Part shown: piece by piece, positions 41,254 to 48,267 of the stretch | How the letters are laid out: every line of letters begins with the position of its first letter | Numbering within the stretch: position 1 is the first letter of the stretch | Assembly (NCBI GenBank): GCA_947463095.1 | Contig: CANHRE010000007.1 | Location: 1 to 52,744, forward strand | Direction of reading: 5' to 3' | Length of the DNA stretch: 52,744 nucleotides | DNA from: Flavobacteriales bacterium | GTDB taxonomy: Bacteria; Bacteroidota; Bacteroidia; NS11-12g; UBA955 | Translations under genes and position numbers: made by a program | The notes under the pieces: model-generated | What the model was told of the DNA's origin: nothing | Database searches by the model: none | Seen by the model: the letters and a program-made list of their open reading frames with translations, nothing else

Positions 41254-42747
41254 TTATTTCAGGTGATGGGCCCTGAGTCGGGAATGGCGTATGCTGTATC
41301 CGAAGTACACCACCAAACCGACCAGCAGCCATGCCGCTGCGGTTGACAGGGTGAAAAGGTCCAGTGAGAAAATCATGACCATACAGACCAGAATCCCCAG
41401 GATGGGTACCAGTGGAACCAGCGGGGTTTTGAAGGGCCTGTGCAGGTCTGGTTCTGTTTTGCGCATGATGAGTACACCCGCGCTTACCAGCACAAAGGCA
41501 AACAAGGTACCCACCGAGGTAAGGTCGCCGGCCAGGCTGCCAGGAACAAAGGCGGCAAACAAACCCACAAACAGCAATAAAATAAGGTTGCTCTTATAAG
41601 GCGTATGGTATTTAGGATGTACTTCTGAGAAGGCGCCGGGTAGCAGGCCATCCTTGCTCATGCTGAAGAACACACGGCTCTGACCCATCAGCATCACCAG
41701 GATTACCGAGGAGAAACCGGCCAGGATGGCCACGTTGATGCTGTCACCCAGCCAGGCGTAGCCGGTCATGTATTGTTTCACCGCATAGGTTACCGAAGCT
41801 TCCTTGCCGGCGGTCATAAATTCCCTGTAAGGCGCAACACCGGTCAGCACATGGGCAAAAAGCACGTACAAAACGGTGCAGACCAAAAGCGAAACCAAAA
41901 TACCAATGGGCATATCGCGTTTGGGGTTCTTTGCTTCCTGGGCAGCCGTGCTCACGGCATCGAAGCCGATGAATGCGAAGAACACAATGGCCGCGCCGCG
42001 CAACACACCCAGCCAACCATGGTGGAAGGCAGGAGCGTAGGAGTATTCTTTACCGTTGGGCAGCTTCAGTGGTGCCGCATCATCGGGAATCAAGTAGGGA
42101 GTATGGTTATCGGGATTGATGAATTTCCAGCCGATGTAGATAAAACCAAGCACGATGGTAACCTTCACCACTACCATCACGGCATTTACAAAAGCGCTCT
42201 CGCTGGTGCCACGGATGAGCAGCAGGGTGAGCGCACCCAGAATGACCAGGGCAGGCAGGTTAATCATGCCATGCACCAGTTGACCGTTTACGACGGCCGA
42301 TTCAAAAGGTGAATGACACCATTCATAGGGTATTTTCCCGCCTAAAAGGTTATTGAGGTATTCACTCCAGGCGATGCTCACTGTGGCAGCACCGAGGGCA
42401 TATTCCAGAATCAGCGCCCAGCCGATGATCCAGGCGAACAGCTCGCCCATGGTGGCGTAGGCATAAGTATAAGCACTTCCTGCAATAGGCAGCATGCTGG
42501 CAAATTCCGCGTAGCAAAGGCCTGCGAAGGCACAGCCGATGGCCGCAATCAGGAAAGAAAGAGTTACCGCCGAACCGGCAGCCTCACCTGCGGCGGCAGC
42601 GGTGCGCACAAACAACCCTGCTCCGATGATGGCGCCAACGCCCAGGGCAATCAGGTTCCACACGCCGAGGGTGCGTTTCAGTTGACTGCCCTCGCCCGCC
42701 TCACTGTGTAACAGGTGGATGGGTTTTCTTAAGAATAGTTTGCTCAT
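41254..42747 (-). CDS. APC-family (cationic amino acid transporter type) permease
   Basis: LKRTLGVWNLIALGVGAIIGAGLFVRTAAAAGEAAGSAVTLSFLIAAIGCAFAGLCYAEFASMLPIAGSAYTYAYATMGELFAWIIGWALILEYALGAATVSIAWSEY. Confidence 0.92.
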   Translation of the reverse strand: MSKLFLRKPIHLLHSEAGEGSQLKRTLGVWNLIALGVGAIIGAGLFVRTAAAAGEAAGSAVTLSFLIAAIGCAFAGLCYAEFASMLPIAGSAYTYAYATMGELFAWIIGWALILEYALGAATVSIAWSEYLNNLLGGKIPYEWCHSPFESAVVNGQLVHGMINLPALVILGALTLLLIRGTSESAFVNAVMVVVKVTIVLGFIYIGWKFINPDNHTPYLIPDDAAPLKLPNGKEYSYAPAFHHGWLGVLRGAAIVFFAFIGFDAVSTAAQEAKNPKRDMPIGILVSLLVCTVLYVLFAHVLTGVAPYREFMTAGKEASVTYAVKQYMTGYAWLGDSINVAILAGFSSVILVMLMGQSRVFFSMSKDGLLPGAFSEVHPKYHTPYKSNLILLLFVGLFAAFVPGSLAGDLTSVGTLFAFVLVSAGVLIMRKTEPDLHRPFKTPLVPLVPILGILVCMVMIFSLDLFTLSTAAAWLLVGLVVYFGYSIRHSRLRAHHLK

Positions 42748-42829
42748 GGCTTTAAGAAAGCGCAAAATGCAACATTTTCGGTAAAAATCCCGTTTCGCAA
42801 GCTCCTGTGGTTCTCGAAGGCAGCCCTGT

Positions 42830-42910
42830 TGTCATGGTATCCCTCGGCTTCGCTCCCCCACCCCCACAGCTCATTGCTAAGTCGACTTGGTGGGGGCAGG
42901 CACCATGACA
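42830..42910 (+). repeat. H element, complete copy (H1)
   Basis: Terminal inverted repeats TGTCATGGT...ACCATGACA with internal CCCCCAC...GTGGGGG arms. Confidence 0.75.
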
Positions 42911-43178
42911 GATTTTTAATCACCATGACAGGTATTTTGGCTCCACACAACATAAGGCATTACTAATTTCAAACCATCTAACAAATTACAACCCAACAAC
43001 GCCGCAAAAGGACCGGCCTCAAATGATGGGAGGTGTTAAACGCAGCAAGCCGCCGCTAAATGCCGAGGAAGCTGCCCGGGAACCAGCACTTACCACTTAC
43101 CACTTACCACTTATCCCTTACCACTATCCAAGCAGCCTTGATTTTTTGCTTACTTTTTCATCAAGGAAAAAGTAAGAG
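42901..43178 (+). repeat. R element copy A
   Basis: CACCATGACAG...CAACGCCGCAAAAGGACCGGCCTCAAATGATGGGAGGTGTTAAACGCAGCAAGC...TTACCAC repeats...CTTACTTTTTCATCAAGGAAAAAGTAAGAG. Confidence 0.8.
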
Positions 43179-43300
43179 AAAAGAATAGTGTAAGGTTCAT
43201 TCAGTGGTGAGCAGAATCCCTAAGCGCTCTAAAATAAAATTTAGCCAAATTTGCCATCACTTAATTATTCACGGTTTCCCGCCGCTCGCTTCGCGTGGTA

Positions 43301-43347
43301 GTGCCTGCCCCCACTGAATTGCGTTAGCAATGAACTGTGGGGGAGCG
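43301..43347 (-). repeat. H element core in reverse orientation (H2)
   Basis: GTGCCTGCCCCCACTGAATTGCGTTAGCAATGAACTGTGGGGGAGCG; its reverse complement aligns with the H1 core CGCTCCCCCAC..CAG.TCATTGCTAA...GTGGGGGCAGGCAC. Confidence 0.7.
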
Positions 43348-43379
43348 TTTGGAACTACCCCCAATGGTTCGACGCGGCT

Positions 43380-43660
43380 CACCATGACAGACTTTATATG
43401 CTCACCATGACAGGCTTTTTGGCTCAACATGACATAAGACATTGCGAATTCCAACCCATCCCACCAACCACTATTCAGCAACGCCGCAAAAGGACCGGCC
43501 TCAAATGATGGGAGGCGTTAAACGCAGCAAGCAGACGCTAAAAGCCAAGGAAGCTCCGAGCCGCTCGGGGACCGGCACTTACCACTTACCACTTATCCCT
43601 TACCACTATCCAAGCAGCCTTGATATTTTGCATCCTTTTTCATCAAGGAAAAAGTAAGAG
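43380..43660 (+). repeat. R element copy B
   Basis: Same ordered segments as copy A, offset by about 480 bp in direct orientation. Confidence 0.8.
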
Positions 43661-43798
43661 ACAATTCTTGCTTAAGGATTCAATAGGTTGGCACAGACCC
43701 CTGTCATAAGCATATATTCAAAATGAGCTCAGGATGACAGCACCATGACAGGCTTTCTTGCTTACCTTAACATGCTCTTCTGTTTTCGCAGAGCACCT

Positions 43799-45382
43799 TC
43801 AGGGTGCAGCAATCATTCCCCGCAAATCATCCAACGTATTGATTTCCTGCACCGTCTTATCGCGGCGCCAGCGCACCATGCGCGGAAAGCGCACCGCTAT
43901 GCCTGATTTATGCCGCTTGCTGGCACCAATACCTTCAAAGGCAACTTCAAAAACCAGCTGCGCCTCTACCGAACAAACCGGCCCAAAACGCTCAAGGGTA
44001 TGGTCTTTAATCCAGCGGTTGATGGCAGCAAACTCGTCGTCACTCAACCCTGAATAGGCCTTGGTAAAGGGCACCAGGTTCCGCTGGGCATCATAAACGG
44101 CGAAGGTGAAATCGGTATAAAGCCCGGCGCGGCGACCATGACCGCGTTGGGCATAAATCATCACCGCGTCCACGGTATAGGGATCTGTTTTCCATTTCCA
44201 CCAGGAGCCCTTGCGGCGTCCAGTCTGATAAGACGCATCCCGTTGCTTGAGCATAAAGCCTTCAGCCAGGTGTTCCCGGGCCTGAGCGTGCAGGTCCTTC
44301 AACCCTGACCAGCTGTCAAACGCCACCAGGGGCGAAATTCCCAGAGTGGGCAAATCCAGGCGTGCTACCAAGGCTTCCAGCAACGCCCTTCGCTCCTGCT
44401 GCGGTTTCCGGCGGATGTCTTCACCTTCCCATTCCAAAAGATCATAAGCCAGCATGACCACCGGAGCCTTTTTCATGGTGGCCGCCGACACCTGCTTCCG
44501 GCCCAATCTTGACTGCAACACCTGAAAGGGCAGCGGCTTCCCTTCGCTCCAGGCCAGCACCTCACCATCCACCACTGCCTGTATATCTGCCAGCGCCGGA
44601 TGCGATACCAGCTCCGGAAACTGTGCACTGATCAGCTCTTCACCCCGCGACCACAGATGCACCTGTCCCCCACGCGCAACCAACTGCCCACGGATGCCGT
44701 CCCACTTCCACTCTGCAAACCAGTCTTCGGGCTTGCCCAAGTGCGCTAAGTCCTGCTCTAATGGATAGGCCAGATAAAAGGGATAAAGCCGCGCATCATC
44801 GCGACGCTCGTCGAGCAGCAATTCCTGCCAGCCTGTTGTTTGCGGACTCCAGTTCCCCGAAAGGCGCAAGGCCACCACCGCGTCTTCCAGACCCAAAAGC
44901 CTGGCAAGTGCCTGCACGAGCAACTGCTGCGACACACCTACCCTGAAACCACCGGTAATCAGCTTATTGAACACAAAACGTTCATGCCTGCCCATGCCCA
45001 TCCATATGCTATGCACAGCTTCCCGCACCTCTGCGGATTCACGGCTTTTCCAGGAACTGATTTCTTCCATGCATTCCGCCAGCGACATCCGGCAATGCTC
45101 CACGCCTTCCGGAACCAGGGCTGCCAGGCATTCGCTCATGTCGCCGGCAATATGCCAGCATTCATCTACCAACCAAAGCGGAATTCCCGCCATTTCACCG
45201 GCCCAGGCGCGCAGCATGGTGGTGTTGATGCTCCGTCGCGGCCTGCGGTGCGTGAACAGTGCCACGGCCCAAACACGGTCGGCCTCCGGCGCTTCCCTGA
45301 AATAGTCCATCAGGGCTTCCTTCTTTTTGGTTGTTGAAGTGGTTTGGTCTAAAGCGGCGATGAGGTGGGCGAATTGTTTCAT
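43799..45382 (-). CDS. Ligase-associated ATP-dependent DNA ligase
   Basis: Active-site motif EWKWDGIRGQL (KxDG), VDGEVLAW, EGFMLKQRDASYQTGRRKGSWWKWK, C-terminal RFPRMVRWRRDK. Confidence 0.93.
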   Translation of the reverse strand: MKQFAHLIAALDQTTSTTKKKEALMDYFREAPEADRVWAVALFTHRRPRRSINTTMLRAWAGEMAGIPLWLVDECWHIAGDMSECLAALVPEGVEHCRMSLAECMEEISSWKSRESAEVREAVHSIWMGMGRHERFVFNKLITGGFRVGVSQQLLVQALARLLGLEDAVVALRLSGNWSPQTTGWQELLLDERRDDARLYPFYLAYPLEQDLAHLGKPEDWFAEWKWDGIRGQLVARGGQVHLWSRGEELISAQFPELVSHPALADIQAVVDGEVLAWSEGKPLPFQVLQSRLGRKQVSAATMKKAPVVMLAYDLLEWEGEDIRRKPQQERRALLEALVARLDLPTLGISPLVAFDSWSGLKDLHAQAREHLAEGFMLKQRDASYQTGRRKGSWWKWKTDPYTVDAVMIYAQRGHGRRAGLYTDFTFAVYDAQRNLVPFTKAYSGLSDDEFAAINRWIKDHTLERFGPVCSVEAQLVFEVAFEGIGASKRHKSGIAVRFPRMVRWRRDKTVQEINTLDDLRGMIAAP

Positions 45383-46395
45383 TCTGTTCCCTCCTCGCGC
45401 ATATCGGCAGATTCACCGGTGAAGTTGGCGCGCACCACCTGGGCATCCAGTCCGTGCATTTCATTCAGATAGCGCGAAAACAGCGCCGCATAGCCGTGGG
45501 TAACAAATACCTGTGCAGCGCCGGTGGCCAGCACCGCGGAACGAAGGCCATCCCAGTCGGCATGGTCGCTCAGGGCAAATCCACGCTCGGCATTCATCCA
45601 CCTGCGGGTTCCGCGCAGCGCCATCCAGCCGCTGGCTGCAGCCTCAGCATAAGGCTCAAAGCGCTTGGTCCAGTTGCTCTCGGCTACCGAGGCGGGTGCG
45701 ATGATTACCGTACCCGGCGCAATATGCTGTTGTCCTGAAACCAAAGGCGGGTTGGGAATATCGAGTCCTGCGGCCAGCAGCGCCAGATTGGTATTGCGCA
45801 CGGAACCATGCACCAGCATGGGTACTCCAGCTGCATGCAGGGCGCACATGATGCGCTGTGCTTTCCCCAGCGAATAGGCATGGATGAAGGCATTGCGCCC
45901 TTCGGCAGCAAGACCGCGTATCCATTGAAGCATATCGGCAACCACTTCCTCCTGGGGCCTCCAGCGAAACAAAGGAAGGCCGAAGGTGCTTTCCGTTACA
46001 AAATGGGTGCAGCGTATGGGCTCAAAAGGCGTGCTGAGGCCATCGTTTTCCGTTTTATAATCGCCGGAAAGCACCCATACCTCATCTTTATAAGCCACGC
46101 GCACCTGCGCCGAGCCGGGAATATGCCCTGCCGGGTGTAGGCTCAGTTCCACTCCGTTGATAAAACGCTTTTCGCCGTACTCCAGTGTTTCCAGGCTGAT
46201 GTCGGAACCCAGACGCAGACGCATCACTGGCCCCGACACGCGATGGGCGAGGTAGTGGCCATGCCCGCGGTAGGAATGGTCGGAATGGGCATGCGTAATG
46301 ACGGCACGCGGCACCGGCTTCCAGGGGTCTATATAGAAATCACCCCGGGCACAATAGAAACCCCGTTCCGTAAAGCTGATCAACACAAGCGACAA
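45379..46395 (-). CDS. Ligase-associated DNA damage response exonuclease (SNM1-like metallo-beta-lactamase fold)
   Basis: AVITHAHSDHSYRGHGHYLAH, LHPAGHIPGSAQVRVAY, VLSGDYKTENDGLSTPFEPIRCTHFVTESTFGLP; stop overlaps the ligase start by 4 nt. Confidence 0.92.
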   Translation of the reverse strand: MSLVLISFTERGFYCARGDFYIDPWKPVPRAVITHAHSDHSYRGHGHYLAHRVSGPVMRLRLGSDISLETLEYGEKRFINGVELSLHPAGHIPGSAQVRVAYKDEVWVLSGDYKTENDGLSTPFEPIRCTHFVTESTFGLPLFRWRPQEEVVADMLQWIRGLAAEGRNAFIHAYSLGKAQRIMCALHAAGVPMLVHGSVRNTNLALLAAGLDIPNPPLVSGQQHIAPGTVIIAPASVAESNWTKRFEPYAEAAASGWMALRGTRRWMNAERGFALSDHADWDGLRSAVLATGAAQVFVTHGYAALFSRYLNEMHGLDAQVVRANFTGESADMREEGTE

Positions 46396-46496
46396 ACTTC
46401 GTGAAGCAGGATTATGTTTGGGTCATTTAGCCGGAAAGCTTTGCAATTTTCGATGATGCAGAACATAGTTTTGTTTGCGGAAGCAAGCAGCTTTCT

Positions 46497-47660
46497 ATGT
46501 TTCGCCACATCACAAATACCGTATGGGTATTATCCCTGGTGAGCCTGTTCACCGACATGGCCAGCGAGATGCTGTACCCCGTCATGCCACTCTACCTGAA
46601 GCAAATAGGTTTTTCGGTGTTGCTCATCGGGATCCTCGAAGGCATGGCAGAGGCCACGGCGGGGTTGAGCAAAGGCTACTTCGGCAGACAATCTGACCTG
46701 TCCGGCAAGCGCGTTCCTTTTGTACAGTGGGGATATTCCCTGAGCGCGGTTGCCAAGCCACTGCTGGCTTTGTGGACACACCCCGCGTGGGTATTCGGGG
46801 CGCGCACCCTGGACAGGCTGGGTAAAGGCATCCGAACAGGCGCCCGAGACGCCCTGCTCTCTGATGAATCAGCTTCCGGAAGGAAAGGCACCGTTTTTGG
46901 ATTCCACCGCTCTATGGATACCCTGGGCGCTGCCCTCGGACCGGCACTGGCCCTGCTTTATCTGAACTTCTACCCACAGCATTACCGCGAACTGTTCCTG
47001 CTGGCCTTCTTTCCGGGTTTCCTTGCCATGCTGAGTACCCTGTGGCTTCGCCCGAAAACCCTGACATTAAAGCCTAAAAGACCCAAACCATCCTTTTTTA
47101 GTGCCATGAGTTACTGGCGCCATAGTCCGCAGGCGTACAGAAAACTCAGCGCCGGACTGCTGGTATTCGCCCTGTTCAACAGCTCTGATGTGTTCCTGCT
47201 GCTTCGCGCACGTGAAAGCGGCATGGATGACCCATCGCTCATTGGCATATATATCGCCTACAACTTGGTGTACGCACTGAGCTCCTATCCTCTTGGGATA
47301 CTGGCTGACCGCATCGGTTTGAAAAACATCCTGTTGTTCGGCATGCTGGTTTTCTCTCTGGTTTATGCCGGGATGGCTTTTTCAGAAAACACCTTCATAC
47401 TGGGCTCCCTATTCCTCCTATACGGATTATATGCCGCCGCCACCGACGGGATATCCAAAGCGTGGATCAGCGGAATCGTGGAGCGCAAGGATTCAGCCAC
47501 AGCCTTGGGCAGTTTTGCGGGTTTTCAGAGCATTGCTGCCTTGCTGGCCAGCACCTTGACCGGCTTGCTTTGGATGCTGGCCGGAGCCGAATTCAGTTTG
47601 TTGTGCTCCGCCGTGGCTGCTTGTGGCGTAGCGGTTTACCTGAGGTTTTTTGTGCGGTGA
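46497..47660 (+). CDS. MFS transporter
   Basis: NTVWVLSLVSLFTDMASEMLYPVMPLYLKQIGFSVLLIGILEGMAEATAGLSKGYFGRQSD...RTLDRLGKGIRTGARDALLSDE. Confidence 0.92.
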   Translation: MFRHITNTVWVLSLVSLFTDMASEMLYPVMPLYLKQIGFSVLLIGILEGMAEATAGLSKGYFGRQSDLSGKRVPFVQWGYSLSAVAKPLLALWTHPAWVFGARTLDRLGKGIRTGARDALLSDESASGRKGTVFGFHRSMDTLGAALGPALALLYLNFYPQHYRELFLLAFFPGFLAMLSTLWLRPKTLTLKPKRPKPSFFSAMSYWRHSPQAYRKLSAGLLVFALFNSSDVFLLLRARESGMDDPSLIGIYIAYNLVYALSSYPLGILADRIGLKNILLFGMLVFSLVYAGMAFSENTFILGSLFLLYGLYAAATDGISKAWISGIVERKDSATALGSFAGFQSIAALLASTLTGLLWMLAGAEFSLLCSAVAACGVAVYLRFFVR

Positions 47661-47687
47661 TTTGGGAGTTCGTAAGTTTTGGAGTTC

Positions 47688-47777
47688 CTGTCATGGTGTC
47701 CCTCGGTTACGCTCCACCACCCCCACGGTGTCTTGCTACGCGTCATAGTGAGTTCATCGAACTACAGTGGGGGCAAT
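47688..47777 (+). repeat. H element (H4), lacking the right terminal ACCATGACAG
   Basis: CTGTCATGGTGTCCCTCGGTTACGCTCCACCACCCCCACGGTGTCTTGCTACGC...CAGTGGGGGCAA. Confidence 0.7.
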
Positions 47778-47898
47778 CCAGGGGGGGGTAGACGCCTCGC
47801 TCGGGCGGGGCTTACCTAAATTCTAGGCACCCCAATTTCGCAAGCTACTACCGAACAAGTGGAGGCTGTCCCTAACCATTTTTATCCATTCCACCAAA

Positions 47899-48130
47899 CA
47901 ACGCCGCAAAAGGATCGGCCTCAAATGATGGGAGGCGTTAAACGCAGCAAGCAGACGCTAAATGCCAAGGAAGCTCCGAGCTGCTCGACTCCCCCTGTCG
48001 CTGCGCTTACGGGGCAAGCTGCTCCCCCACCCCCACGGTGTCTTGCTGCGCAATCCATTGGGGGCAAGCAGTTGCTTTGCTACTCGGTGGGGGCAGGCGG
48101 GGACCGGCTCTTACCACTTACCACTTATCC
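47899..48130 (+). repeat. R element copy C, interrupted by an H element and truncated on the right
   Basis: CAACGCCGCAAAAGGATCGGCCTCAAATGATGGGAGGCGTTAAACGCAGCAAGCAGACGCTAAATGCCAAGGAAGCTCCGAGCTGCTCG | about 111-bp insert | GGGGACCGGCTCTTACCACTTACCACTTATCC. Confidence 0.8.
47988..48098 (+). repeat. H element (H5) nested within R copy C
   Basis: GCTCCCCCACCCCCACGGTGTCTTGCTGCGCAATCCATTGGGGGCAA...GGTGGGGGCAGGC shares its core with H4; absent from R copies A and B at the same point. Confidence 0.7.
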
Positions 48131-48180
48131 TGTGTATTCCGGCGATATTGACCCCCTATTCCGGGAAGTTGACCCCCCTG
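48131..48180 (+). mobile_element. Solo IS21-family-like terminus (relic)
   Basis: TGTGTATTCCGGCGATATTGACCCCCTATTCCGGGAAGTTGACCCCCC: begins TGT and contains a tandem ATTCCGG-N-TTGACCCCC motif resembling IS21-type multi-site ends. No transposase ORF nearby. Confidence 0.5.
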
Positions 48181-48267
48181 CTTACACAACAGGAGGCTAC
48201 TTCATCGATACCTGTACAAATTCTAAACGGGAAAGCGGATATTTGCCCGTTGTTTCCCCAAGCAAAC

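Noticed and set aside
41254-42747. The two APC permeases as a recent tandem duplication
   Set aside because: Their sequences are clearly from different subfamilies (CAT-like versus general APC) with little identity by eye; adjacency alone is not evidence of duplication.
43380-48130. Composite transposon carrying ligase, exonuclease and MFS
   Set aside because: R elements are direct repeats without a transposase, and no target duplication was found; kept only as a recombination hypothesis.
47962-48267. N-terminal extension of the S46 peptidase ORF
   Set aside because: The extension translates repeat and IS-relic DNA; a clean signal peptide starts at Met 48268.
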